Shown here: piece after piece, positions 41,666-49,728 of the stretch
How positions within the stretch are numbered: position 1 is the stretch's first letter
Layout: every line of letters starts with the position of its first letter
Assembly (NCBI RefSeq): GCF_020539485.1
Contig: NZ_JACDXU010000001.1
Coordinates: 1,364,001 to 1,428,000 of the forward strand
DNA length: 64,000 nucleotides
Origin: Fulverythrobacter ferritrahens
GTDB taxonomy: Bacteria > Pseudomonadota > Alphaproteobacteria > Sphingomonadales > Sphingomonadaceae
Direction: 5' to 3'
Translations under genes and position numbers: made by a program
Notes under the pieces: model-generated
The model's input: the letters and a program-made list of their open reading frames with translations, nothing else
Told to the model about the DNA's origin: nothing
Databases searched by the model: none

Positions 41666-42292
41666 TCAAAGCAAGCGAGGCTGCTCTGCACCGACAACTG
41701 CTTCCAGCGCATCGCGCCAGATCGAGAGAGTTGCGGGCTGTTTGCGTTCCAGACTGATCCGGTCAATCGCCGCCACGAGCTTCTCGATCCCGGCAAAGCT
41801 GCGCTCCGCCCGGGGCACGAGATATGTGGTGGCTCCTTCGCCCAGAACAAGTCCGCGCTGCTGCGCATGGGCAAGGATCAGCGCGGCGGTCATCTCGTCA
41901 TCCGGGCGGCCGATTTCCAGATGCAGCGCCGCGCCCAGGCGAGAGCGCAGATCCGGCAAGGCAATACGCCAGCCCTCGCCCCCGGCGCCGCCCAGCAGGC
42001 CGGTGGTCAGCAGCAGCGGAGTGCCGCTCTCCTGCGCGCGGTTCCAGCGATGGAACAGCTCGGTCTCGTCCATGCGGTCGGCATCGTCCACCACAGCCCC
42101 GCCCTGCTCTGCAAACCAGCGTGCGATCAGCGATTTGCCCGAACGCGGCGGCCCGGAGAGGATGGCAGTGCGGAAAGGCCAGTTGAGCGGCGCGGCCAGC
42201 GCATCGAAAACCGGGGCATTGGCATTTCCCACCACGATTCTCGCGGGGCCCGCTCCTGGCCCGCCGCGCAATGGCAGGGCGATCTGGCTCAT
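41666..42292 (-). CDS. hdaA: HdaA-type DnaA-like ATPase (regulatory inactivation of DnaA)
   Basis: A 208-aa AAA+ protein resembling the ATPase part of DnaA but without the DNA-binding domain IV. The Walker A loop is GPPRSGKS (about 47-54), a Walker B-like AVVDDAD follows, and a sensor-like RSRLGAALHLEIGRPDDE segment is seen. Hda-type proteins with the sliding clamp convert DnaA-ATP to DnaA-ADP. No classical QLxLF clamp motif is obvious beyond MSQIALPL at the N-terminus, which is a plausible variant. It lies between cysE and a DUF2066-like gene, in the conserved hda-purM neighbourhood. Confidence 0.85.
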   Translation of the reverse strand: MSQIALPLRGGPGAGPARIVVGNANAPVFDALAAPLNWPFRTAILSGPPRSGKSLIARWFAEQGGAVVDDADRMDETELFHRWNRAQESGTPLLLTTGLLGGAGGEGWRIALPDLRSRLGAALHLEIGRPDDEMTAALILAHAQQRGLVLGEGATTYLVPRAERSFAGIEKLVAAIDRISLERKQPATLSIWRDALEAVVGAEQPRLL

Positions 42293-42295
42293 GGC

Positions 42296-43588
42296 TTACC
42301 GGCTGATGGTCAGGGAGTTGCCCGACTGGGTCACGCTCCACCCGCGGGAACGCAGCGCCGCCGCCAGCGCGCCCAGATCGCCGCCATAACTGACGCGCAT
42401 CACCGAAACCCCGCCAATGGCAATGCTGCTGGTCGCCGCGCCGCGCACGCCCGGCGTGCCGCGCACGGAAGCCAGTGCCGAATCCACCGCCGGCGCGCTC
42501 GGCGTGGTGAACTGCACCACAAAACTGTTCACGGCCTGCGCCGCGGGGGCCTGGGCAGGCGCGGTCTCGCTCGGCATGGGCACCGCCAGCGCGGCAGCCG
42601 CTGCGGCAGCCGCAGCATCCGCGCTTTGCGCATCACGTTCCGCCGCAATCAGGGCCGCGACCTTCGGGTCCAGCGTCAGGCGATCGGTCCGCAAGGTCGG
42701 ATCGGGCCGCAGTTTCCCGCCCAGCAACGCCGCAGTATAGATCTGGTCAAACCGCTGGATCGCCTTGTTCAGCATCGCGGGAACTTCGTCCTCGCTGCGG
42801 GCGGAAAGCGTGAAGCTCTCGATAAATTTGTCGTCCGGGCCGAAACGGGCAGTGAAAGTGCCCTTCACCGGGCCGCCGGGCCATTGCCGCTCCAGATGGG
42901 CGACGGGCACGATGACATCGGCCGCGCCATAGGCATCCAGCACGTTGCGCCACCAGCTGCGACTGCGACGACCGAGCTGGCCATAATTCACCAGCAGCGA
43001 ATCGCCACCCGCGCCGGAGGGGCGGACATAATCGATTGCGCTGCGCCCGGCCTGATATTCAGCCCATGCCCGCTGCCATTCATTGCGCACTTCATAGACC
43101 GTGTAGGTACCGCCCGAATTGAGTACGGGAATGGTCAGCAAGGGCGCGGAACGGACGGCCGGGCCGCCCTGCCCGCCCAGCAAGGGCCCCGCCTTGGTCC
43201 GGTCGAACACTACGCCCAGCCTGGCGATATAGCGGCGCGGCCCGATCTGTTCGCTTTCGATCACGATGGCCGAAACCATCGAATCGATCACGGAATCGCT
43301 CATTTTCGGGCCGCCGAGCTTTTCCCAAGCCTTGCGTTCGGCCTGCAGCCACCCGTTCTTGCGCGCATCTTCCGCATTGCGGCCGGACGCATTCACCTCG
43401 ATTCCGCCGATGGAAATATCGGTGCTGCTGGCCACCGGCGCGATACCGCGATCCCCGGAAACCTGCGCGATCAGCGCGGTTCCTGCGGCAATCGTCAGGC
43501 CAAGCGCCCCCAGCGCCGCAATCCAGCTGGCCGGCCAGCTTGCCGAGCGGTCCATCTTGGGACGAAAGGATGCTGCAAAAGAGGTCAT
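42296..43588 (-). CDS. Membrane-anchored DUF2066-like protein
   Basis: A 430-aa protein. A hydrophobic segment at about 23-42 anchors or exports it. The middle shows ASGRNAEDARKNGWLQAERKAWEKLGG and a DLLVNYGQLGRRSRSWWRNVL-like stretch, and the C-terminal 90 residues look like a separate small alpha/beta domain after an Ala-rich linker (SADAAAAAAAAA). The position between hdaA and purM mirrors that of DUF2066 genes in gammaproteobacteria, so I infer that relation; I cannot prove it by eye. ATG 43588 starts it, divergent from purM by 72 bp. Function is unknown. Confidence 0.65.
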   Translation of the reverse strand: MTSFAASFRPKMDRSASWPASWIAALGALGLTIAAGTALIAQVSGDRGIAPVASSTDISIGGIEVNASGRNAEDARKNGWLQAERKAWEKLGGPKMSDSVIDSMVSAIVIESEQIGPRRYIARLGVVFDRTKAGPLLGGQGGPAVRSAPLLTIPVLNSGGTYTVYEVRNEWQRAWAEYQAGRSAIDYVRPSGAGGDSLLVNYGQLGRRSRSWWRNVLDAYGAADVIVPVAHLERQWPGGPVKGTFTARFGPDDKFIESFTLSARSEDEVPAMLNKAIQRFDQIYTAALLGGKLRPDPTLRTDRLTLDPKVAALIAAERDAQSADAAAAAAAAALAVPMPSETAPAQAPAAQAVNSFVVQFTTPSAPAVDSALASVRGTPGVRGAATSSIAIGGVSVMRVSYGGDLGALAAALRSRGWSVTQSGNSLTISR

Positions 43589-43660
43589 TAGTGGAAACCG
43601 CGCGCCTTTTGCCTAATGGGACATGGAAATCCAAGCGCGAATACGCCAAAGGCCATTTCC

Positions 43661-44758
43661 ATGACGTCCAACACGCCCTCTTACACATACGAACAGGCCG
43701 GGGTCTCGATTGACGCCGGCAATGCGCTGGTCAAGGCAATCGGCCCGCTGGTCAAGGCTACGGCCCGCCCCGGCGCCGATTCCGAGCTTGGTGGCTTCGG
43801 CGGATTCTTCGATCCGCGCGCCGCCGGTTATAAAGACCCGCTGCTGGTTGCCGGCAATGACGGCGTGGGCACCAAGGTGAAGCTGGCCATCGATCATGAC
43901 CGGCATGATACGATCGGCATCGATCTGGTGGCCATGTGCGTGAACGATCTGATCGTTCAGGGCGCGGAACCTTTGTTCTTCCTGGATTATTTCGCCACCG
44001 GCCGCCTCGATACGGGCGTTGCCGAACGGGTGATCGCGGGCATCGCCGAAGGGTGCCGCATGTCGCGCTGCGCCCTGATCGGCGGCGAAACGGCGGAAAT
44101 GCCGGGCATGTATGCCGATGGCGAATATGATCTCGCGGGCTTCTGCGTAGGCGCGGTGGAACGCGGCGAACAGCTGACCGGGGACAAGGTCGCGCCGGGG
44201 CAGGTGCTGCTGGGCCTTGCCAGTTCGGGCGTCCATTCCAACGGCTATTCGCTGGTGCGCCGCCTGGCCGCCGACAAGTTCTGGGCCCTGTCCGAACCGG
44301 CCCCGTTCGATTCTTCCCGCCAGCTGATCGACTATCTGGTCGAGCCTACGCGGATTTACGTCCAGAGCCTGCTGCCCACGATCCGTGGCGGCAAGATCGC
44401 CGCGCTGGCCCATATCACCGGCGGCGGATTGCTGGAAAACGTGCCCCGTGTGCTGCCGGAAGGCGCCCATGCGGTGATCGACGCGGGCAGCTGGGACCAG
44501 CCCGCCCTGATGGCTTTCCTCCAGAGCGAGGGCAATATCGTGCCGGGCGAAATGGCCCGCACCTTCAATTGCGGCATCGGCATGGTGCTGGCCGTGGATG
44601 AAGCGCAGGTGGCGGAGGTAATCGCCGATCTGGAAGGGCGCGGCGAAACCGTGTTCCGCATCGGCGCCATCGAACCGGGCCAGCGCGGCTGCACAGTGCG
44701 CGGCGCGGCGGGCATCTGGGGCGCAAGCGAGGCATGGGAAGCAAGCCACACCGCCTGA
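43661..44758 (+). CDS. purM: Phosphoribosylformylglycinamidine cyclo-ligase (AIR synthetase)
   Basis: A 365-aa PurM that converts FGAM to AIR with ATP. The signature [34 protein letters not shown] and later [13 protein letters not shown] are clear, as is [18 protein letters not shown] 43661 begins [20 protein letters not shown], which matches the family; a longer frame from 43616 does not. The next gene is purN, with a 148-bp leader that contains a small ORF. Divergent from the DUF2066-like gene. Confidence 0.97.
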   Translation: MTSNTPSYTYEQAGVSIDAGNALVKAIGPLVKATARPGADSELGGFGGFFDPRAAGYKDPLLVAGNDGVGTKVKLAIDHDRHDTIGIDLVAMCVNDLIVQGAEPLFFLDYFATGRLDTGVAERVIAGIAEGCRMSRCALIGGETAEMPGMYADGEYDLAGFCVGAVERGEQLTGDKVAPGQVLLGLASSGVHSNGYSLVRRLAADKFWALSEPAPFDSSRQLIDYLVEPTRIYVQSLLPTIRGGKIAALAHITGGGLLENVPRVLPEGAHAVIDAGSWDQPALMAFLQSEGNIVPGEMARTFNCGIGMVLAVDEAQVAEVIADLEGRGETVFRIGAIEPGQRGCTVRGAAGIWGASEAWEASHTA

Positions 44759-44849
44759 GGTGCGACCTGCGGCCATTGCGTATATAAATCCCATGCTTGT
44801 GCCTGCCCGCATCCTGCCCCAGAATGGCGGGCACAGGGAGAATTTGGAC

Positions 44850-44909
44850 ATGCTGCAAAGCATTGGAACCGGCATGAGTAGGACCGGTGTGGCAGGGGCT
44901 GCGCGATGA
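44850..44909 (+). CDS. Possible 19-aa leader ORF overlapping purN
   Basis: ATG 44850 is preceded by AGGGAG at a good distance and encodes 19 residues (MLQSIGTGMSRTGVAGAAR), ending in a TGA that overlaps the purN ATG (ATGA). A stem CCTGCCCGC...GCGGGCACAGG just upstream reaches into the ribosome-binding site. The layout allows translational coupling or attenuation; the peptide has no recognisable function. It may be chance. Confidence 0.35.
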   Translation: MLQSIGTGMSRTGVAGAAR

Positions 44910-45856
44910 CACGCGCCCGCGTTGCGGTTCTGATTTCCGGCAGCGGCACGAACATGGCCGCCTTGCTCTATGCCAGCCGCATGGAGGATGCCGCCTATGA
45001 CATCGTGCTGGTGGCCAGCAACGATCCCCAGGCAGGCGGGCTGGCGCTCGCGAAGGCAGAAGGCGTTCCGACCTTTTCCTTGTCTCACAAGGGGATGGAT
45101 CGCGCAGCTCATGAAGATGAAATGGATGCCGCGATCCGCGCATCGGGCGCCACCCATGTCGCGCTGGCTGGCTACATGCGCGTGCTGGGGGAAGATTTCG
45201 TGCGCCGCTGGGAAGGCCGGATGCTCAACATCCACCCCTCCCTCTTGCCCAAATACAAGGGCCTGCACACCCATGCCCGCGCGCTGGAGGCGGGGGATAG
45301 CCACGCCGGGGCAACCGTCCATCTGGTGACGGCGGAACTGGATGCGGGCGAGATACTGGGTCAGGCAAAGGTTGCGATCCTGCCGGGCGATACGGAGGAT
45401 GCGCTGGCAAAGCGCGTGCTGATCGCCGAACACCAGCTCTATTCGCGCGTGCTGAATGCCTATGTCGGGCGGGAATTCGACGCACAATGGCTTTCTGAGC
45501 AGGTGCGCTGCCATGCCATGGCACTGCCGGGGGCGGATGAAGTGCTCTCTCACGGCATGGTCTGTTTCGGTATCGCGGGCGGGAAGAAATTCGCCTATGT
45601 TTCGGCCAACCACCATGGCGACGGGAAAACCTCCCTGCTGGTGAAGATCAGCGGGGCCGAGGAGCAGGCCATGCTGATCGAGCGTGACGAGAATCGCTAT
45701 TATCGGCCCGCCTATTTCGGCGATGGCTGGATCGGCCTGAGGCTGGATCTGGGGGATACCGATTGGGGCGAAGTGGCCGAGAGGCTGGCGCAGAGCTGGC
45801 GCTCGGTGGCCCCGAAGAAGCTGGCGGGCATCGCTGGCGCGTTGGCGGAATTCTAG
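44906..45856 (+). CDS. purN: GAR transformylase fused to a MmcQ/YjbR-like domain
   Basis: A 316-aa protein. Residues 1-192 are a complete PurN: VLISGSGTNMAAL, NIHPSLLPKYKGLHTHARAL (catalytic H110), and D146 in LVTAELDAGEI. Residues 196-312 form a second domain with GKKFAYVSANHHGDG, then YYRPAYFGDGWIGLRLDLGDTDWGEV and SWRSVAPKKLA, closely resembling the MmcQ/YjbR family. Stand-alone PurN is about 200 aa. The domain's role is unknown; it might bind nucleic acid or a ligand. ATG 44906 overlaps a small ORF, and the sulfotransferase gene follows 4 bp later. Confidence 0.9.
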   Translation: MTRARVAVLISGSGTNMAALLYASRMEDAAYDIVLVASNDPQAGGLALAKAEGVPTFSLSHKGMDRAAHEDEMDAAIRASGATHVALAGYMRVLGEDFVRRWEGRMLNIHPSLLPKYKGLHTHARALEAGDSHAGATVHLVTAELDAGEILGQAKVAILPGDTEDALAKRVLIAEHQLYSRVLNAYVGREFDAQWLSEQVRCHAMALPGADEVLSHGMVCFGIAGGKKFAYVSANHHGDGKTSLLVKISGAEEQAMLIERDENRYYRPAYFGDGWIGLRLDLGDTDWGEVAERLAQSWRSVAPKKLAGIAGALAEF

Positions 45857-45859
45857 GCC

Positions 45860-47056
45860 ATGGCGCGCTGCCCTCGCCAACATCCGCTTGCCCGGGCCCC
45901 GCTGATCGACCGGATCAACAATTGGCTGGACAGCGCATGGCGCAAGGGTGCCCTGCCCCGCCCGCCACTCGATCCCGAAGCCCTGTGGCGCAAGGCCTAT
46001 CGCGGCGTACGCGGCGGCTGTGAAACGGGCGGGCGGCTGGAAGAAGATGCCGCCGATTTCCGCCTGCGGCTGGAAGTGCTGGCGCAATCGCTGGTGACCG
46101 AGGCCCGGCTCAACCCGTTGGGCGAAGCTGTCGCCCATGGGCAGCTGGTGCGCGTCCTGCGCCAGCGCCTGCGGCTGGGGCGGTTGTGGGCACGCGACCC
46201 GCAGCTTGCCCGCACTCCGCTTGCCGCGCCCATTCTGGTCATCGGCCAGATGCGCGCAGGCACCACGCGCATTCACCGCCTGCTCGCGGCGGACCCGGCC
46301 CATTCGGCCACGCGCTTCTGCGACAGCTGGAACCCCGTGCCGGAAATGCCGGACCTGCGGGCCATGCGCTCAGCCTGCATGCTGCTGGGCGCGCGGCGGA
46401 TCGACCCGTGGATCGATTCGATCCATCCCTTCGGCGCGGGCCGCGCGGATGAGGAACTGGGCTGGCTGGCCAGTGCGCTGAACCATTGCGCCTATGAGGC
46501 ACAGTGGCACGTCCCCAGCTTCACCCGCTTCAGCGAACAGCGCGATCCCGCGCCGGTCTATCGCGAATTCGCACGCATTCTGGCCACTGACGCCGCGCGC
46601 CATGGCAACGCCCGCCGCCCGCGCGTGATGAAAGTGCCGCAATTCGCGGAAGACCTGCCCGCCCTCTTCGCCCAGTTTCCCAATGCCCGCGCCGTGGTGA
46701 CCCACCGCGCGGCGCGCGATGTGGCGCGCAGCGCCGTCTCGCTCGTCGCCAACCAGATGACCATCCAGTCCGACGCGGTGGACATGGGCTGGATCGAGCG
46801 GGAATGGCAGCGCAAGATCGCCTTGCGCGAGGAACGTGCGGAAGCGGGGCTCGCCAATTTCCGGGGGCCGCTGGCGCGAGTGGATTTCCACGCCTTCGAA
46901 CTCGACTGGGAAGTGGCGATCGCCTCGATCTATCGCCGCCTCGATCTTGACCTTTCGGACCGCGCCATATCCGCTATGCACCGTGAACAGCGCCGCGCGG
47001 GAACCTCCCCCCATAAGCACCATGCGGAAGACATGCGCGCTTTCCAGTCAGCCTGA
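45860..47056 (+). CDS. Sulfotransferase family protein
   Basis: A 398-aa protein of the sulfotransferase superfamily. The 5'-phosphosulfate-binding loop lies at about 129-141 (GQMRAGTTRIHRLL), and a later RAVVTHRAARDVARSAVSL matches the 3'-phosphate region. An N-terminal helical stretch precedes the fold. The acceptor is not identifiable; relatives act on sugars, proteins or small molecules with PAPS as donor. The start ATG is 4 bp behind purN, so the two are likely co-transcribed, an unusual pairing. A terminator lies between it and convergent ndk. Confidence 0.8.
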   Translation: MARCPRQHPLARAPLIDRINNWLDSAWRKGALPRPPLDPEALWRKAYRGVRGGCETGGRLEEDAADFRLRLEVLAQSLVTEARLNPLGEAVAHGQLVRVLRQRLRLGRLWARDPQLARTPLAAPILVIGQMRAGTTRIHRLLAADPAHSATRFCDSWNPVPEMPDLRAMRSACMLLGARRIDPWIDSIHPFGAGRADEELGWLASALNHCAYEAQWHVPSFTRFSEQRDPAPVYREFARILATDAARHGNARRPRVMKVPQFAEDLPALFAQFPNARAVVTHRAARDVARSAVSLVANQMTIQSDAVDMGWIEREWQRKIALREERAEAGLANFRGPLARVDFHAFELDWEVAIASIYRRLDLDLSDRAISAMHREQRRAGTSPHKHHAEDMRAFQSA

Positions 47057-47061
47057 AACGA

Positions 47062-47089
47062 AAAGGGCCGCCCAAGCGGACGGCCCTTT
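47062..47089. terminator. Bidirectional terminator between sulfotransferase and ndk
   Basis: AAAGGGCCG (47062-47070) and CGGCCCTTT (47081-47089) form a 9-bp stem; A-runs and T-runs at both ends suit intrinsic termination on both strands. It lies between two convergent genes. Confidence 0.8.
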
Positions 47090-47112
47090 CGCAATCGGGT
47101 GAGGCGAATGCC

Positions 47113-47535
47113 TTAGCCGACGATTTCTTCCGGCTTGAAGAAATAGGCGATTTCGATCGCGGCATTTTCTTCCGAGTCCGAACCGTGGACCGAGTTGGCT
47201 TCGATCGATTCGGCCAGTTCCTTGCGGATCGTGCCCGGCTCGGCATTGGCGGGGTTGGTGGCGCCCATGATGTCGCGGTTGCGCTTCACGGCGTCTTCGC
47301 CTTCCAGAACCTGCACCACAACCGGGCCGCTGATCATGAATTCGACCAGTTCGCCGAAGAAGGGGCGTTCCTTGTGGACCGCGTAGAAGCCTTCGGCCTG
47401 TTCGCGGGTCATGTGGATGCGCTTGGAAGCAACGACGCGCAGGCCGGCTTCTTCAAGCATCTTGGTGACGGCGCCGGTCAGGTTACGACGGGTCGCGTCG
47501 GGCTTGATGATCGAGAAGGTGCGGGTAACCGCCAT
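47113..47535 (-). CDS. ndk: Nucleoside diphosphate kinase
   Basis: A 140-aa NDP kinase, which transfers the gamma-phosphate from NTPs to NDPs. The active-site histidine is H117 in ANSVHGSDS, and the start [21 protein letters not shown] is highly conserved. Length is normal for the family. ATG 47535 matches exactly. It is convergent with the sulfotransferase gene and lies 140 bp downstream of holC on the same strand. Confidence 0.98.
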   Translation of the reverse strand: MAVTRTFSIIKPDATRRNLTGAVTKMLEEAGLRVVASKRIHMTREQAEGFYAVHKERPFFGELVEFMISGPVVVQVLEGEDAVKRNRDIMGATNPANAEPGTIRKELAESIEANSVHGSDSEENAAIEIAYFFKPEEIVG

Positions 47536-47676
47536 GGGACTGTTCCTTGTGCGAGTTTGCAGGCGTCAGCGCGCCCGTTACGAATAGGGATTTCGCGCGC
47601 GCCCCTAGCGCCCCCGGCCCGTCGGGGCAAGTCCAAGCATGCGCGCGCAACGATGCGAGCGCGAAGCTCGCTGGCC

Positions 47677-48114
47677 TCAAGGCCCCTCGCGCCAGCGCCC
47701 GTTCTCGCGCTTCCAGAAGCGGCGATCCACCTGGTCGGCGGAACCGAGTTGCCGCCAGGCGCCGCGTGCGCCCTCTATCCCGGCATCGTCGAACAGCAGG
47801 AAGGCGCGGGAGAAAGCCAGGCCTTCATCCCGCCAGAGCCCGTCGGCGAACATCACCATGCGCGCGCCATTCGCCGCCTCGCAGGCGGGAGCGAGCAGGA
47901 TCGGCTGGCGGGCGGAATGCGTATCCCCCGCAAAGCCATGGGCGAGGAATTCCTCCCCCGCCTCGGCCCATAGGGCAGCGGAAACCGCGCGCAATTGCGC
48001 CTCCGCCTGTGCCACGACCAGCAGCTTCTCCCCCGCCTGGCGCACCTTGGCGGCCAGCAACGGGATCGCCCGCTCCGCCGCCTCGGTGCCCAATTGGTAG
48101 AAGTCCACTCGCAT
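47677..48114 (-). CDS. holC: DNA polymerase III chi subunit
   Basis: A 145-aa HolC/chi protein of the clamp-loader complex that contacts SSB. It has MRVDFYQLGTEAAERAIPLLAAKV at the start, a LLAPACEAANGARMVMFADG segment and an RQLGSADQVDRRFWKR end, typical of alphaproteobacterial chi. ATG 48114 fits. It is 16 bp after the pepA stop on the same strand, an arrangement (pepA-holC) seen in many proteobacteria, so both are likely co-transcribed. Confidence 0.92.
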   Translation of the reverse strand: MRVDFYQLGTEAAERAIPLLAAKVRQAGEKLLVVAQAEAQLRAVSAALWAEAGEEFLAHGFAGDTHSARQPILLAPACEAANGARMVMFADGLWRDEGLAFSRAFLLFDDAGIEGARGAWRQLGSADQVDRRFWKRENGRWREGP

Positions 48115-48130
48115 GGCCGATGCCTGCCGA

Positions 48131-49594
48131 TCAGCCTTCGATCACGTCGCGCACATAGCGGTCCAGCAGGCGCACGCCATAGCCGGTGGCGCCCTTGTCC
48201 CACGTGGCGCCCGGCGTGCTGGCCCAGGCCATACCGGCAATGTCGAGATGCGCCCAGGGGGTGCCGTTCTCGATATAGCGCTGGAGGAACTGGGCCGCCG
48301 TGATCGAGCCGCCATAGCGCGGGCCGACATTCTTCATATCGGCAATCGGGCTGTCGATCAGCTTGTCATAGGCCGGGCCCAGCGGCATGCGCCACAGCCG
48401 GTCACCGCTCGCCTCGCCCGCCGCCGTAAGGCTGGCAGCCAGGGCATCGTTGTTGGAGAACAGGCCCGCCTGTTCATGGCCCAGCGTGATGACCATGGCG
48501 CCGGTAAGCGTCGCGAGATCGACAATGGCGCCGGGCGCATATTCGCGCTGCACCCAGGTCAGCACGTCGCACAGCACCAGCCGCCCTTCGGCATCGGTGT
48601 TGATCACTTCCACCGTCTGGCCGGACATGGATGTAACGACATCGCCGGGACGCTGGGCATTGCCGTCAGGCATGTTTTCCACAAGGCCCATCACGCCGAT
48701 GACATTGGCCGCCGCCTTGCGCTTCACGATGGCCAGCATGGCGCCAGCCACGGCGCCGGCGCCGCCCATATCCCACTTCATTTCTTCCATGCCAGCGGCC
48801 GGCTTGATGGAAATACCGCCCGTGTCGAAAGTCACGCCCTTGCCCACGAAGGCCACCGGCTTTTCGTCCGGCTTGCCGCCGTTCCACTTCACCGCCAGCA
48901 GGCGCGGCTTGCGGGCAGAACCCTGCGCCACGCCCAGCAGAGCGCCCATGCCGAGCGCGGCCATGGCACCTTCATCCAGCACCACCAGCTCGGCGCCCGT
49001 ACCCGCAAAACGCGCGCGGCACCGCTCCACGAAGCTTTCGGGATAGATGATGTTGGCAGGCTCCGTCACCAGTTCGCGAGTGAATTCCACCCCTTCGGCA
49101 ACAGCCTGGAGATCCCTCCACGCGGCCTCGGTATCGCCAGGCCCTGCGGTAACGACGATTTCCGCCAGGCTCGGCTTGTCCTCATCCTTCAGGCGCGTGC
49201 GATAGGCGTCGTGCCGCCAGCTGCGCAGGCGCAGGCCCAGCAGCACAGAGGCCGCCTGCAGCGGGGAAAGCCCGGGGCGCGACAGGTCGAGCGCCATGGC
49301 CGTTTCGCCCGAAAGGAGGAAACGGGTGGCCAGCGCGGCACCTGCTCGCTCCAGAGCGGAATCGCGATCGGCCGCCCCGGCCTGGCCCGCTCCCACCAGC
49401 GCCAGCCGCAGCACCGTGCCGCCACGTTCGATGAAGGTTTCGAACAATTGGCCCGTTTTACCAGTGAAGCGGGCCGCCCTTGCGCCTTCAACCACCGAAG
49501 CTTCAAGATCGGCAGGCAATGCGTCCTGATCGACCACAATTGCACGCAGGCGAGGAAGCGAGGCATCGACGGCAGTGGAGAATGTAAACTTCAT
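48131..49594 (-). CDS. pepA: Leucyl aminopeptidase
   Basis: A 487-aa M17 metallo-aminopeptidase. The zinc-binding/catalytic signature NTDAEGRLVLCDVL is present, with the GKGVTFDTGGISIKPAAGMEEMKWDMGGAGAV lysine/aspartate region. Length and domain layout (N-terminal macro-like, C-terminal catalytic) match PepA. ATG 49594 begins MKFTFSTAVDASL; the longer frame to 49639 is not needed. It is divergent from lptD by about 135 bp and upstream of holC. Confidence 0.96.
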   Translation of the reverse strand: MKFTFSTAVDASLPRLRAIVVDQDALPADLEASVVEGARAARFTGKTGQLFETFIERGGTVLRLALVGAGQAGAADRDSALERAGAALATRFLLSGETAMALDLSRPGLSPLQAASVLLGLRLRSWRHDAYRTRLKDEDKPSLAEIVVTAGPGDTEAAWRDLQAVAEGVEFTRELVTEPANIIYPESFVERCRARFAGTGAELVVLDEGAMAALGMGALLGVAQGSARKPRLLAVKWNGGKPDEKPVAFVGKGVTFDTGGISIKPAAGMEEMKWDMGGAGAVAGAMLAIVKRKAAANVIGVMGLVENMPDGNAQRPGDVVTSMSGQTVEVINTDAEGRLVLCDVLTWVQREYAPGAIVDLATLTGAMVITLGHEQAGLFSNNDALAASLTAAGEASGDRLWRMPLGPAYDKLIDSPIADMKNVGPRYGGSITAAQFLQRYIENGTPWAHLDIAGMAWASTPGATWDKGATGYGVRLLDRYVRDVIEG

Positions 49595-49728
49595 GGAAAC
49601 TCCGGATATGCGTGCAGTGGCCACACCCCCCAAATGCACCGGCCCGAAATGCGCCGGGGCGATTTACCTGTGCGCCACGCGTGATACGTGGCGTTGCAGT
49701 TAAGACCCGCCGGTGCGATAGGCAAGCC

